Shown piece after piece: positions 27,977 to 37,374 of a stretch of DNA of 64,000 bases. The position numbers were made by a program, and so were the translations under genes. The notes under the pieces were generated by a model. That model did not search any database, was not told the DNA's origin, and saw only the letters and a list, made by a program, of their open reading frames with translations. The DNA comes from an uncultured Prevotellaceae bacterium. Its GTDB lineage: Bacteria > Bacteroidota > Bacteroidia > Bacteroidales > Bacteroidaceae. The stretch lies in contig ONLU01000002.1 of assembly GCA_900318795.1 (NCBI GenBank), forward strand, positions 1 through 64,000, written 5' to 3'. Within the stretch, counting starts at the first letter, position 1, and every line of letters starts with the position of its first letter.

Positions 27977-27984
27977 CAAAGATA
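27977..27984 (-). promoter_or_regulatory. TAnnTTTG promoter of uxaC
   Basis: Minus strand TATCTTTG, 41 bases from the start codon. Confidence 0.7.
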
Positions 27985-28037
27985 GCGAATTATTTCCATA
28001 ATGAAGAAACAACTCGCTATTTTTGAAGAAAAATTAA

Positions 28038-28051
28038 CGTAAACGTTGGCG
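28038..28051. promoter_or_regulatory. Putative hexuronate-regulator operator upstream of uxaC
   Basis: CGTAAACGTTGGCG, followed by TC, matches the uxaB upstream site CGCAAACGTTTGTG at most positions around the AAACGTT core. It lies 53 bases upstream of the -7 element, a position that fits activation. LacI-family KdgR-like regulators in Bacteroidetes use AAACGTTT-type palindromes (family knowledge). Confidence 0.55.
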
Positions 28052-28060
28052 TCTCGGGCT

Positions 28061-29734
28061 TTACTTCGTCACACGAATCCAGTCAGCGTCTATCCATCCG
28101 CGGTCGGTCTTGGGGTTAGTGTCTACTGCCACGAAGCCGAACTTGGCACCGATCCACTTGCCCTGCTTCATCTCGTACTGGCTGCCACAGGGAGTGAACT
28201 TCTTGCCGTTCTGGCTCCAGGCGAAACTGACCAGTGGCTTGCCGCCGTGGGCCACACCAGCCTCGGCATTGCTGACCTGCAGACGCAGGTAGATGTCCTC
28301 GTGGATGCCGGGCTTGTAGTCTATCTTGTCCTCGGCGGTGGGTTTGAGTGTAGCAACGAGCTCTTCCTGCTGGGCCTTGCCGCGGTCGGCATCCTGGCAG
28401 GTCAGGATGAGCAACTTGAATTCCTTGCCTTCGCGACGGACTACCAGAGCCTGGTAGTTGTGACCCATCATGATGATGCCACCCATCTGTCCGTCGGCCT
28501 TCGACGTGAAGCGCAACTTGGCGGTGACAGTAAACTCGTCGGCAGGTGTCTTCTGCAGCAGCATGTTTGGCACGGGCCACAGGTTCTTCCAGTCGGTGTC
28601 CAGCTTATGGGTGTAGATGCGCATGGTGCCGAAGGCTGTGGGCACACCGAATTTCTCGTCGTAGTTGGCCTGCCACTGCCACTGACGGCCGATGGTGGGA
28701 GCGTTGAACTCGTCGCTCTCCACTGGGTTGACCACCATTGTGCTCGATGCCTTGGGTTTCTTATAGGTGGCCACGGGCTCACCCTTGCGTCCCATAACGG
28801 GCCAGCCGGTGGTCCAATCAACGGGGTTCAGGTGCATCACGCGACCATAGGCCTCCTTGTCTTGGAAGTGCAGGAACCAGTCCTCACCATACTTGGTGTG
28901 TACCCACGCACCCTGATGAGGGCCGTTGATGGCGGTCTTGCCCTGCTGCAGCACTTTCTTGGCCTCATAGGGACCGTAGGGCGACTTTGAGCGCATGGCC
29001 AGCTGGAATCCCTCAGGCACGCCACCTGCAGGACACATGATCCAGTACCAGCCGTCGCGCTTGTAGAACTTCGGGCCCTCGCAAGTGCGGTTCTCGGTGC
29101 CGTTGCCGTCAAACACGATGACGGGCTGGCCGATAGCTCGTGTTCCGTCTGCCGACATCTCGCGGACAGTCAGCACAGAGGCAAACTTCGAGCGCGAGTT
29201 AGCCCATCCGTTCACCAGATAGCAGCGGCCGTCCTCGTCCCACAGTGGTGTGGTGTCGATGTATCCCTTGCCACGGATGACGCACACGGGTTTCTCCCAC
29301 TCGCCTGCAGGGTCCTTCGTCTTCACCATGTAGACGCCGTGGTCGGGATCGCCCCAATAGATGTAATATTCGCCCTGGTGGTAGCGGATACTGGGTGCCC
29401 AGACGCCATTGCCGTGTTGTACCTTATTATAATGTTCCGTCAGCTTGCAGTCGCCCTCGTAGAGAGACTTCAGCGCGTAGCCCACAATCTCCCAGTTCAC
29501 CATGTCGCGTGAGTGCAGAATGGGCAGTCCGGGCGTACACTGGAACGACGACGCCGTCATGTAGTAGTCCTCGCCCGAGGGTCCCACGCAGACGTCGGGG
29601 TCTGAGTAGTCGGCATTGATCACTGGATTGTTGTACGTTCCGTCGCCATTGTCGGGCGACCAAACCTCTGATTTGTACTGTGCACTGGCTGTCAACGCCG
29701 CTAGTGTCATCAGAGACAGAAGAGTTTTTCTCAT
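28061..29734 (-). CDS. Secreted glycoside hydrolase family 43 protein
   Basis: The 557-residue protein has a signal peptide (MRKTLLSLMTLAALTASA) and a five-bladed beta-propeller GH43 domain: catalytic base Asp in NPVINADYSDPDVCVG, and the general acid Glu in NRTCEGPKFYKRDGWYWI near 215. From about residue 330 a C-terminal beta-sandwich (GH43_C2/DUF1349-like) follows, ending DRGWIDADWIRV. Such enzymes remove xylose or arabinose from hemicellulose or pectin side chains in the periplasm or at the surface. No susC/susD pair is next to it. Its closeness to uxaC suggests plant cell-wall polysaccharide use; the exact linkage cannot be read from sequence. Confidence 0.88.
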   Translation of the reverse strand: MRKTLLSLMTLAALTASAQYKSEVWSPDNGDGTYNNPVINADYSDPDVCVGPSGEDYYMTASSFQCTPGLPILHSRDMVNWEIVGYALKSLYEGDCKLTEHYNKVQHGNGVWAPSIRYHQGEYYIYWGDPDHGVYMVKTKDPAGEWEKPVCVIRGKGYIDTTPLWDEDGRCYLVNGWANSRSKFASVLTVREMSADGTRAIGQPVIVFDGNGTENRTCEGPKFYKRDGWYWIMCPAGGVPEGFQLAMRSKSPYGPYEAKKVLQQGKTAINGPHQGAWVHTKYGEDWFLHFQDKEAYGRVMHLNPVDWTTGWPVMGRKGEPVATYKKPKASSTMVVNPVESDEFNAPTIGRQWQWQANYDEKFGVPTAFGTMRIYTHKLDTDWKNLWPVPNMLLQKTPADEFTVTAKLRFTSKADGQMGGIIMMGHNYQALVVRREGKEFKLLILTCQDADRGKAQQEELVATLKPTAEDKIDYKPGIHEDIYLRLQVSNAEAGVAHGGKPLVSFAWSQNGKKFTPCGSQYEMKQGKWIGAKFGFVAVDTNPKTDRGWIDADWIRVTK

Positions 29735-30107
29735 AGCTTTTTCGTTTTGTTTTTTTGATTTGTTTTACTTAGTTTGTTGTTTATGGGGGACAAAGTTAGT
29801 GCAAATCGAGCGAAATACCAAAGGAAAACTTGTTTTTCTTTTATACCAAGGATGTCAGTCTCCTGTCCCAGTGGCATTTTTTTTCTTGAATAACGCCTAT
29901 CACCGTCACTTGACTGTCAGCCTCCTTGTCTATAACAAAAGGGAGGCAGCTAGTGGGTATGCCTCTCATTCTTATTTGGTAGAAATGAACGTAAACACAC
30001 GTTATTTTTTTGTTTTTTAGATTGGTGTATTTTGCGGATATATTGTCTATTTTTGCCTAAAACGAAAAATATTGCACAAAAAGTTTTGGAATGTGCAGAA
30101 AAGATGT
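29735..30107. other. Intergenic region between divergent GH43 and acyl-CoA synthetase genes
   Basis: About 400 bases with two outward promoters (29791-29798 minus; 30108-30115 plus). A hairpin GCCTCC (29920-29925)/GGAGGC (29942-29947) lies between them and is not followed by a clear T-run. A weak relative of the uxa operator, CGTAAAC then ACGTT, is at about 29990-30003. No gene is seen. Confidence 0.5.
29791..29798 (-). promoter_or_regulatory. TAnnTTTG promoter of the GH43 gene
   Basis: Minus strand TAACTTTG, 56 bases from the start codon. Confidence 0.65.
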
Positions 30108-30115
30108 TACCTTTG
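30108..30115 (+). promoter_or_regulatory. TAnnTTTG promoter of the acyl-CoA synthetase pair
   Basis: TACCTTTG with TTTG 19 bases upstream (30085-30088). Its position shows the gene cannot start at 30091 and supports the ATG at 30148. Confidence 0.75.
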
Positions 30116-30147
30116 CACAAAATTTTGAAAATTGTGCAAAACAAGCA

Positions 30148-31806
30148 ATGAACGAGATACCAAGTTTCAACTCATATATTGAGGGGACTATTAAGGACAA
30201 CTGGCTGCTGGATGCGCTGACGGACTACAAGGGCGCCACTCTACAGTATCACGACGTGGCACGCAAGATAGAGAAGCTACACATCATGATGGAGGCTGCC
30301 GGTATACAGAAAGGAGACAAAGTAGCCGTATGCGGCCGTAACTCAGCCCACTGGGCAGTGGCTTTTCTGGCCACGCTGACATACGGGGCGGTGATAGTGC
30401 CCATACTGCATGAATTCAACGGAGAACAGATACACAACATCGTGAACCACTCGGAGTCGCGTCTGCTGTTTGTGGGCGACTATGTGGTGAACATGATAGA
30501 CGAGAAGGAGATGCCCCACTTGGAGGGTATCTTCAACCTGCCCGACTTCTCGCTGTACGTGTCGCACAACGACCAACTGACGGATGCCCGCGAACGGCTG
30601 AACGAGCTGTTCGGACACAAGTATCCGAACGTTTTCCGTCGCGAGGACGTGAAGTGGCATAAGGACGAGCCCGAGGAGTTGTGCATGATCAACTACACCA
30701 GTGGCACGACGGGATTCTCGAAGGGCGTGATGCTGCCCTATCGTGCCTTGTGGGGCAATGTAGACTTCTGTCAGAAGTATCTGGGTAACCACATGCCGAA
30801 GTTCTCGCGTACGTTGAGCATTTTGCCGATGGCACACATGTACGGCATGACCATCGAGTTCCTGTTCCCCTTCCTGTCGGGCTATCACCTGTACTTCCTG
30901 ACGCGTCTCCCCTCTCCTGCCGTCATTGCCGAGGCTTTCAAGGAGGTCTGCCCGGATGTAGTGGTGGCCGTGCCCCTGATTATAGAGAAGATTATCCGCA
31001 AGCGTGTGTTCCCCAAGATTCAGAGCAATGTCATGAAGCTGCTGTTGCAGATGCCGGTGGTTCAGAAGAAGGTGAAGGAACGCATCTGCCAGGAGGTGTA
31101 TGCAGCCTTTGGCGGACGGGCCTACGAGGTTATTGTGGGTGGTGCACCGCTGAACCAGGAGATAGAACAGTTTCTGAAGAGCATCGACTTTCCCATTACA
31201 GTGGGCTATGGCACCACGGAGTGTGCCCCGCTCATCTCGTTCTCGGACTACCATGACTTCAACCCTGGCTCGTGCGGTACCCCCGTGGAACACATGGAGG
31301 TGAAGATACTGTCTGACGACCCTGAGCACATAGAGGGCGAGATAGTCTGCAAGGGCATGAACGTCATGCTGGGCTACTACAAGAACGAAGAGGCCACACA
31401 CAAGGCCATAGATGCCGAGGGCTGGTACCATACGGGCGACCTAGCCACGATGTCGGCAGACGGCCACATCTTCATCCGCGGACGACTGAAGAACATGCTG
31501 CTAGGTGCCAACGGTCAGAACGTCTATCCGGAGGAGATTGAGGACAAGCTGAACTCGATGCCGATGGTCAGCGAGTGCATCATCGTACAGCGTGGCGACA
31601 AGCTGGCGGCATTGGTCTATCCCGACATGGACGAAGCCAAGAACATGGGATTCACCCAGAGTGACCTGGAGAACGTCATGGAGCAGAACCGCCAGCAGTT
31701 GAACGAACAACTGCCTGTGTACAGCAAGATTCAGGACTTCGAGTTGCAGGAGCGTGAATTCATGAAGACGCCAAAGAAGAGTATTAAACGTTATTTATAT
31801 AAATAA
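30148..31806 (+). CDS. AMP-binding long-chain acyl-CoA synthetase, copy 1
   Basis: The enzyme activates a fatty acid to the acyl-adenylate and then the CoA thioester. The 552-residue protein has the P-loop MINYTSGTTGFSKGVM, the A5 region VGYGTTECAPLI, the A7 motif WYHTGDLATM and the A10 lysine motif KTPKKSIKR at the end. The start at 30148 (MNEIPSFNSY) aligns with the start of copy 2 and lies after the promoter. It is followed by copy 2 only six bases after its stop; the two share long identical runs such as LTDYKGATLQYHDVARKIEK, so they arose by tandem duplication. Confidence 0.9.
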   Translation: MNEIPSFNSYIEGTIKDNWLLDALTDYKGATLQYHDVARKIEKLHIMMEAAGIQKGDKVAVCGRNSAHWAVAFLATLTYGAVIVPILHEFNGEQIHNIVNHSESRLLFVGDYVVNMIDEKEMPHLEGIFNLPDFSLYVSHNDQLTDARERLNELFGHKYPNVFRREDVKWHKDEPEELCMINYTSGTTGFSKGVMLPYRALWGNVDFCQKYLGNHMPKFSRTLSILPMAHMYGMTIEFLFPFLSGYHLYFLTRLPSPAVIAEAFKEVCPDVVVAVPLIIEKIIRKRVFPKIQSNVMKLLLQMPVVQKKVKERICQEVYAAFGGRAYEVIVGGAPLNQEIEQFLKSIDFPITVGYGTTECAPLISFSDYHDFNPGSCGTPVEHMEVKILSDDPEHIEGEIVCKGMNVMLGYYKNEEATHKAIDAEGWYHTGDLATMSADGHIFIRGRLKNMLLGANGQNVYPEEIEDKLNSMPMVSECIIVQRGDKLAALVYPDMDEAKNMGFTQSDLENVMEQNRQQLNEQLPVYSKIQDFELQEREFMKTPKKSIKRYLYK

Positions 31807-31812
31807 GGTATT

Positions 31813-33474
31813 ATGGAAAACTACCCAAGTTTTAACCAACTGATACAGAAGAGCATCATTGACCACTGGGATTTGGATGCGCTGACAGACTATAAGGGGG
31901 CGACATTGCAGTATCACGACGTGGCACGCAAGATAGAGAAACTGCATATACTGTTTGAGAACTGTGGTGTGGAGAAAGGTGACAAGATAGCCCTTTGTGG
32001 ACGAAACTCCAGTCAGTGGGCTGTGGCATTCCTGGCCACGCTGACCTATGGAGCCGTTGCCGTGCCCATCCTGCATGAGTTCATGGCAGACCAGATACAC
32101 AACATCGTGAATCACTCGGACGCCAAACTGCTGTTTGTCGGTGACCACGTGGCCACCCAGATAGACCCCGTACAGATGCCTCACCTGGAGGGCATCATCA
32201 ACAACCCCGACTACTCGTTGATGGTGTCGCGTACGGACAAACTGACTTATGCCCGCGAGCACCTGAACGAACTCTATGGCAAGAAGTTTCCCAAGTTCTT
32301 CCGCAAGGAACACGTCAACTATTACACGGAGGAGAACGGTGACGAGCTGGCACTCATTAACTACACCAGCGGCACCACGGGATTCTCGAAGGGTGTGATG
32401 ATACCCTATCGTGCCATCTGGTCGAACTACGACTTTGCCGAGCATGTGCTGGGCAAGATTATCAAATCCGGCGACCGCGTTATCAGCATACTGCCCATGG
32501 CTCACATGTACGGCATGGCCTTCGAGTTCATTTTCGAGTTTCTGCACGGATGCCACACCTACTACTTGAACCGGGTACCCTCGCCTGCCATCATCGCACA
32601 GGCCTTTGCCGATGTGAAGCCCAAGATTATCATCGCCGTGCCGTTGGTCATTGAGAAGATTATCCGCAAGAAGGTGTTTCCCAAGATACAAAACAACCGC
32701 ATGAGACTGCTTCTGGCCATGCCCGTCATCTCGAAGAAAATCCGCGAGCGGATATGCCAGGAGGTCATCAAGGCCTTCGGCGGCGAGCTCTACGAGGTCA
32801 TCATCGGCGGTGCAGCTTTCAACCAGGAGGTAGAGGCATTCCTGCAGAAGATAGAATTCCCATACACGGTGGGCTATGGTGCCACTGAGTGCGCACCCAT
32901 CATCTGCTACCGCGACTGGCACACCTTCGTACAGGGCTCGTGCGGACAGGAGGCATACCACATGAAGGTGAAAATCAACTCGACCGCCCCTGCCAACATA
33001 CCCGGTGAGATACTCGCCAAGGGTCCGAACGTGATGCTGGGCTACTACAAGAACGAAGAAGCCACACGCGAGACACTGGACAGCGAGGGCTGGTATCACA
33101 CAGGTGACTTGGGCACGATGGACTACGACGGCAACGTCTTCATCAACGGACGTTCGAAGAACATGCTGCTGGGTCCCAACGGACAGAACATCTATCCCGA
33201 GGAGATAGAGGACAAACTGAACTCGATGGCGCTGGTGGTAGAGAGTGTCGTGGTGCAGCGTGACACAAAGTTGGTGGGTCTGGTATACCCCGACTACGAC
33301 GAGGCCAAGAACCTGCGTCTCAACGACCAGGACATCAGCAACATCATGGAGCAGAACCGCGTGCAGTTGAACGAGCAGCTGCCTGCCTACGAAAAGATAG
33401 CGGAGATGGAAATCAGGAAGGAAGAGTTCGAAAAGACGCCCAAGCGAAGCATCAAGCGATTCCTATATACCTAA
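31813..33474 (+). CDS. AMP-binding long-chain acyl-CoA synthetase, copy 2
   Basis: The 553-residue paralogue of the preceding gene has the same motifs: LINYTSGTTGFSKGVM, VGYGATECAPII, WYHTGDLGTM and KTPKRSIKR. It is cotranscribed with copy 1. Differences are concentrated in the middle region that lines the acyl pocket (for example FLTRLPSPAV against YLNRVPSPAI and surrounding positions), which would fit different chain-length preference. A strong terminator follows. Confidence 0.9.
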   Translation: MENYPSFNQLIQKSIIDHWDLDALTDYKGATLQYHDVARKIEKLHILFENCGVEKGDKIALCGRNSSQWAVAFLATLTYGAVAVPILHEFMADQIHNIVNHSDAKLLFVGDHVATQIDPVQMPHLEGIINNPDYSLMVSRTDKLTYAREHLNELYGKKFPKFFRKEHVNYYTEENGDELALINYTSGTTGFSKGVMIPYRAIWSNYDFAEHVLGKIIKSGDRVISILPMAHMYGMAFEFIFEFLHGCHTYYLNRVPSPAIIAQAFADVKPKIIIAVPLVIEKIIRKKVFPKIQNNRMRLLLAMPVISKKIRERICQEVIKAFGGELYEVIIGGAAFNQEVEAFLQKIEFPYTVGYGATECAPIICYRDWHTFVQGSCGQEAYHMKVKINSTAPANIPGEILAKGPNVMLGYYKNEEATRETLDSEGWYHTGDLGTMDYDGNVFINGRSKNMLLGPNGQNIYPEEIEDKLNSMALVVESVVVQRDTKLVGLVYPDYDEAKNLRLNDQDISNIMEQNRVQLNEQLPAYEKIAEMEIRKEEFEKTPKRSIKRFLYT

Positions 33475-33486
33475 AAAAGATACGGA

Positions 33487-33509
33487 GCGAGGAAATTTTC
33501 CTCGCTTTT
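33487..33509 (+). terminator. Terminator after the acyl-CoA synthetase pair
   Basis: The nine-base perfect stem GCGAGGAAA/TTTCCTCGC around one T is followed by TTTTCTTTT. Confidence 0.85.
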
Positions 33510-33534
33510 CTTTTGCAGTTTGACGGATTCTTAT

Positions 33535-33542
33535 TACCTTTG
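33535..33542 (+). promoter_or_regulatory. TAnnTTTG promoter of the threonine operon
   Basis: TACCTTTG, 67 bases before the thrA start. It lies inside the N-terminal extension of the long reading frame, which argues for the later start at 33610. Confidence 0.7.
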
Positions 33543-33609
33543 TCGGGCCGATGGAGTAAGCCCCGCTTGTCAAGGGGTACCGTCAAGGCAAGACAAATTG
33601 CATAGGAAT

Positions 33610-36066
33610 ATGAAAGTACTGAAATTCGGCGGAACGTCCGTAGGTTCCGTGAAAAGCATTCTAAGCTTGAAAGAAATTGTGGAGGCAGAGGCTCGGACGC
33701 AACCTGTCGTAGTTGTAGTGAGTGCCCTCGGAGGCATTACGGACAAGTTGATAGCCACCTCGCAGATGGCACTCAAAGGCGACAAACGCTATCGGGAGGA
33801 ACTAGACGCCATCGTGGAGCGCCACCACCAGATGATAGACACCATCATCACCGACCCCAAGAAAAGAGAAAACTTGTTTAAGCGCGTGGACTCGCTCTTC
33901 GAACAGCTGAAGAGCATCTATTTTGGCGTATACCTTATACACGACCTGTCGCGCAAGACGGAGGACGCCATCGTGTCGTATGGCGAACGGCTGAGTTCGA
34001 ACATCGTGGCAGCACTAATCAAGAACGGCATACGCATGAACTCACGCGACTTCATACGCACCGAGCGCAAGAACGGCAAGCACACGCTGGACGCCGAGTT
34101 GACCACACGGATGGTGAAGGACGCCTTCGAACCCGTGGTATGTGGTGCAGCAGCTGCCAACAAGACGGTGGCTGTTGTGCCTGGATTCATCAGCCGCGAC
34201 AGAGACACCGGCGAGACCACCAATCTGGGACGCGGAGGCTCGGACTACACAGCAGCCATCATCGCTGCAGCCCTGGATGCCGAGGTGCTGGAGATTTGGA
34301 CCGACGTGGACGGATTCATGACGGCCGACCCGCGTGTCATCAAGACAGCATACACCATCAACGAGTTGAGCTACGTCGAGGCAATGGAGCTGTGTAACTT
34401 CGGTGCCAAGGTCATCTACCCTCCAACGATATATCCCGTCTGTGTGAAGAACATTCCCATCAAGGTGAAGAACACATTCAACCCACAGCACCCGGGAACA
34501 CTCATCAAGGACCATATAGAGAACGATCGAAAGCCCATCAAGGGTATATCGAGCATCAAGGGTACTACGTTGATCACGGTGACGGGACTGTCGATGGTGG
34601 GTGTCATCGGTGTCAACAGGCGCATCTTCACCACCCTTGCCAACAAAGGCATCTCCGTGTTCATGGTCAGCCAGGCCTCGTCAGAAAACTCGACGTCCAT
34701 CGGTGTCCGCGACGAGGATGCTGCTGCTGCCGTAGAAGTGCTGAACGATGAGTTCCAGAAAGAGATAGACACAGGTGCCATGTTCCCTATGCACGCCGAG
34801 AGCGGACTGGCCACCATCGCCATTGTGGGTGAGAACATGAAGCACACACCGGGTATTGCCGGTAAGTTGTTCGGAACGCTGGGACGCAGTGGTATCTCAG
34901 TCATTGCTTGTGCTCAGGGTGCCTCGGAGACCAACATCTCGTTCGTCGTCGACGGGCGTTTCCTGCGTAAGTCGCTGAACGTGCTGCACGACTCGTTCTT
35001 CCTGTCGGAATACAAGGTGCTGAACCTGTTCCTCTGTGGTGTAGGCACGGTGGGCAGCATGCTCATCGAGCAGATACGCTCGCAGTACAACGTGCTGATG
35101 CAGCGCAACGGGTTGAAACTGAACGTGGTGGGCATCGCCTCGTCGAAGGCGGGAATCTACGACCGCGACGGCATCGATCTGGAGCACTATCGCGAACTGC
35201 TGAAAGCCCCTGAGGCCCAAGGCAGAAACCTCAAGGAAGAGGTGATAGGCATGAACATCTTCAACTCGGTGTTCGTCGACTGTACCGCCAGCAAGGATAT
35301 CGCAGCGCTCTACCAGTCATTCCTGGAACATAACATATCGGTGATTGCTGCCAACAAGATAGCAGCATCGAGCGACTATGACAACTATCTGAACCTGAAA
35401 CGTACAGCTCGCAATCGTGGCGTGTGGTTCCGCTACGAGACCAATGTGGGCGCAGGATTGCCCATCATCGGAACTATTAACGACTTGAGAAACTCGGGTG
35501 ACAAGATACTGAAGATAGAGGCTGTGCTCTCAGGAACGCTGAACTTCATCTTCAACGAGCTCAGTGCCGAGGTACCCTTCTCGGAAACCGTCCGTCGCGC
35601 CAAGGAACAAGGATACTCAGAGCCCGACCCACGCATAGACCTCAGTGGTACGGACGTGGTGCGCAAACTGGTCATCCTGACCCGTGAAGCCGGATACAAG
35701 GTAGAACAGCAGGATGTAGAGAAGAACCTCTTTGTGCCTGACAGCTACTTCGAGGGCTCGGTGGACGACTTCTGGAAGAAGCTGCCCGCACTGGATGCCG
35801 ACTTTGAACTGCGTCGTCAGAAACTGGAGGCTGAGGGCAAGCGCTGGCGCTTTGTCGCCACGATGGAAGACGGCAAGACCAATGTCGCCCTGCGCGAGGT
35901 GGACAGGAACCATCCGTTCTACAACCTCGAGGGCTCAAACAACATCGTACTGCTGACTACCGAGCGCTACAAGGAGTACCCGATGCAGATACAGGGCTAT
36001 GGTGCCGGAGCAGGCGTTACAGCTGCCGGTGTGTTTGCCAACATCATGTCAATCGCGAATATTTAA
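33610..36066 (+). CDS. thrA: Bifunctional aspartokinase/homoserine dehydrogenase
   Basis: ThrA carries out the first and third steps from aspartate to threonine and methionine. The 818-residue protein starts MKVLKFGGTSVGSV, the aspartokinase signature. Two ACT regulatory regions lie between about 310 and 460 (LITVTGLSMVGVIGVNRRIF; LATIAIVGENM), giving the usual feedback site. The homoserine dehydrogenase domain begins near 470 with the Rossmann motif LFLCGVGTVGSML and ends QGYGAGAGVTAAGVFANI. The start at 33610 is chosen because the promoter is upstream of it and the family begins there. It leads the thrA-apgM-like-thrC operon. Confidence 0.96.
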   Translation: MKVLKFGGTSVGSVKSILSLKEIVEAEARTQPVVVVVSALGGITDKLIATSQMALKGDKRYREELDAIVERHHQMIDTIITDPKKRENLFKRVDSLFEQLKSIYFGVYLIHDLSRKTEDAIVSYGERLSSNIVAALIKNGIRMNSRDFIRTERKNGKHTLDAELTTRMVKDAFEPVVCGAAAANKTVAVVPGFISRDRDTGETTNLGRGGSDYTAAIIAAALDAEVLEIWTDVDGFMTADPRVIKTAYTINELSYVEAMELCNFGAKVIYPPTIYPVCVKNIPIKVKNTFNPQHPGTLIKDHIENDRKPIKGISSIKGTTLITVTGLSMVGVIGVNRRIFTTLANKGISVFMVSQASSENSTSIGVRDEDAAAAVEVLNDEFQKEIDTGAMFPMHAESGLATIAIVGENMKHTPGIAGKLFGTLGRSGISVIACAQGASETNISFVVDGRFLRKSLNVLHDSFFLSEYKVLNLFLCGVGTVGSMLIEQIRSQYNVLMQRNGLKLNVVGIASSKAGIYDRDGIDLEHYRELLKAPEAQGRNLKEEVIGMNIFNSVFVDCTASKDIAALYQSFLEHNISVIAANKIAASSDYDNYLNLKRTARNRGVWFRYETNVGAGLPIIGTINDLRNSGDKILKIEAVLSGTLNFIFNELSAEVPFSETVRRAKEQGYSEPDPRIDLSGTDVVRKLVILTREAGYKVEQQDVEKNLFVPDSYFEGSVDDFWKKLPALDADFELRRQKLEAEGKRWRFVATMEDGKTNVALREVDRNHPFYNLEGSNNIVLLTTERYKEYPMQIQGYGAGAGVTAAGVFANIMSIANI

Positions 36067-36107
36067 TTTCAGGCACGGTTTTCACCGCATTAACACGGAT
36101 TTTGTTT

Positions 36108-37370
36108 ATGAAGCACATTATAATACTTGGAGACGGAATGGCTGACCTGCCCGTAGAAAGACTCGGGGGGAAGACGCTACTACAATATGCACACAAACCC
36201 ATGATGGACCAGCTGGCACGCGAAGGACGCACAGGCCGACTTGTCACCGTGCCCGAGGGGTTCCCTCCTGGCAGCGAAGTGGCCAACACAGCTATCCTGG
36301 GGTACGACCTGAACAAGGTGTATGAAGGTCGCGGACCATTGGAGGCAGCCTCCATAGGCTACAATATGGCTGACGACGATATGGCCATACGCTGTAACAT
36401 CATCACGCTGGAAGACGGCAAGATCATTACCCACAACGGAGGCAATCTGGAAACGCAGGATGCCGACGTACTCATCAAATACCTGAACGAGCAGCTGGCC
36501 AAGCCCATCAACGAGCGCGAGGGCTGTGAGCGGGTGAAGTTCATCACAGGCATCCAGTATCGCCACCTACTCGTCATCAGGGGGGGCTCGAAGCACATTG
36601 TCTGTGCCCCACCCCATGATCACCCCAACGAGGAATGGCGCCCCCTGCTGGTCAAGGCCGTCGAACAAGCTCCTATGGAGCAGGGACGACTCACCGCACA
36701 ACAGACGGCAGACTTGCTGAACGAACTGATACTGAAGTCGCAGGAACTGCTGGCCCGTCATCCATACAACCAGGAGAAAGCCAAGAAGGGTGAGCGTCAG
36801 GCGAACAGCATCTGGCCTTGGTCTGGCGGCTATCGCCCGTCGATGCAGACGCTGATGGATCAATATGATGACATCAAGTCGGGAACCGTCATCTCGGCAG
36901 TAGACTTGATACAGGGCATCGGACGCTATGCAGGCTTGCGCATTGTCAAGGTGGAGGGCGCTACAGGTCTGGCCAACACCAACTATGAGGGCAAGGCACA
37001 GGCTGCCATTGACGCCCTCAGGAATGACGACTTCGTCTTTGTACACGTAGAGGCTAGCGACGAAGCCGGACACGACGGCGACCTGGACCTGAAGCTCCAG
37101 ACCATAGAATATCTGGACCAACGTCTGATAGCACCTATCTATCGCGAGGTTGAAACTTGGGCTGAGCCCGTCTGCATAGCTATATTGCCCGACCATCTGA
37201 CTCCCGTCGAGATGCGCATACATGTAGGCCAGCCCGTGCCGTTCATCATCTGGCATCGGGGCATCGAGCCAGACGAGGTTCAACAGTATGACGAGGTGTC
37301 TTGCGTGGAAGGTGCGTACGGTTTGCTGCGACTGAATGAATTTATGAATGAACTGATGAAAATAAAATAA
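36108..37370 (+). CDS. ApgM-like phosphoglycerate mutase family protein, proposed homoserine kinase
   Basis: The 420-residue protein belongs to the cofactor-independent phosphoglycerate mutase/alkaline phosphatase superfamily: HIIILGDGMADLPVERLGG with the metal-binding Asp near 9, FPPGSEVANTAILGYD with the Ser/Thr site, VHVEASDEAGHDGD, and AILPDHLTPVEMR. It sits between thrA and thrC, and no GHMP homoserine kinase (thrB) is in the operon. This arrangement led to the family name 'proposed homoserine kinase' (TIGR02535); the role is inferred from context. The ATG at 36108 is preferred to 36102 because MKHIIILGDG is the family start. Confidence 0.88.
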   Translation: MKHIIILGDGMADLPVERLGGKTLLQYAHKPMMDQLAREGRTGRLVTVPEGFPPGSEVANTAILGYDLNKVYEGRGPLEAASIGYNMADDDMAIRCNIITLEDGKIITHNGGNLETQDADVLIKYLNEQLAKPINEREGCERVKFITGIQYRHLLVIRGGSKHIVCAPPHDHPNEEWRPLLVKAVEQAPMEQGRLTAQQTADLLNELILKSQELLARHPYNQEKAKKGERQANSIWPWSGGYRPSMQTLMDQYDDIKSGTVISAVDLIQGIGRYAGLRIVKVEGATGLANTNYEGKAQAAIDALRNDDFVFVHVEASDEAGHDGDLDLKLQTIEYLDQRLIAPIYREVETWAEPVCIAILPDHLTPVEMRIHVGQPVPFIIWHRGIEPDEVQQYDEVSCVEGAYGLLRLNEFMNELMKIK

Positions 37371-37374
37371 CGCT

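Noticed and set aside
28046-28990. Long plus-strand frame opposite the GH43 gene
   Set aside because: It is a frame shadow of the hydrolase gene, with no promoter or family features.
30091-30147. An earlier start for the first acyl-CoA synthetase
   Set aside because: The promoter element TACCTTTG lies inside that extension and the paralogue aligns from the ATG at 30148.
33520-33609. N-terminal extension of ThrA
   Set aside because: It contains the promoter, and the family starts at MKVLKFGGTSVG.
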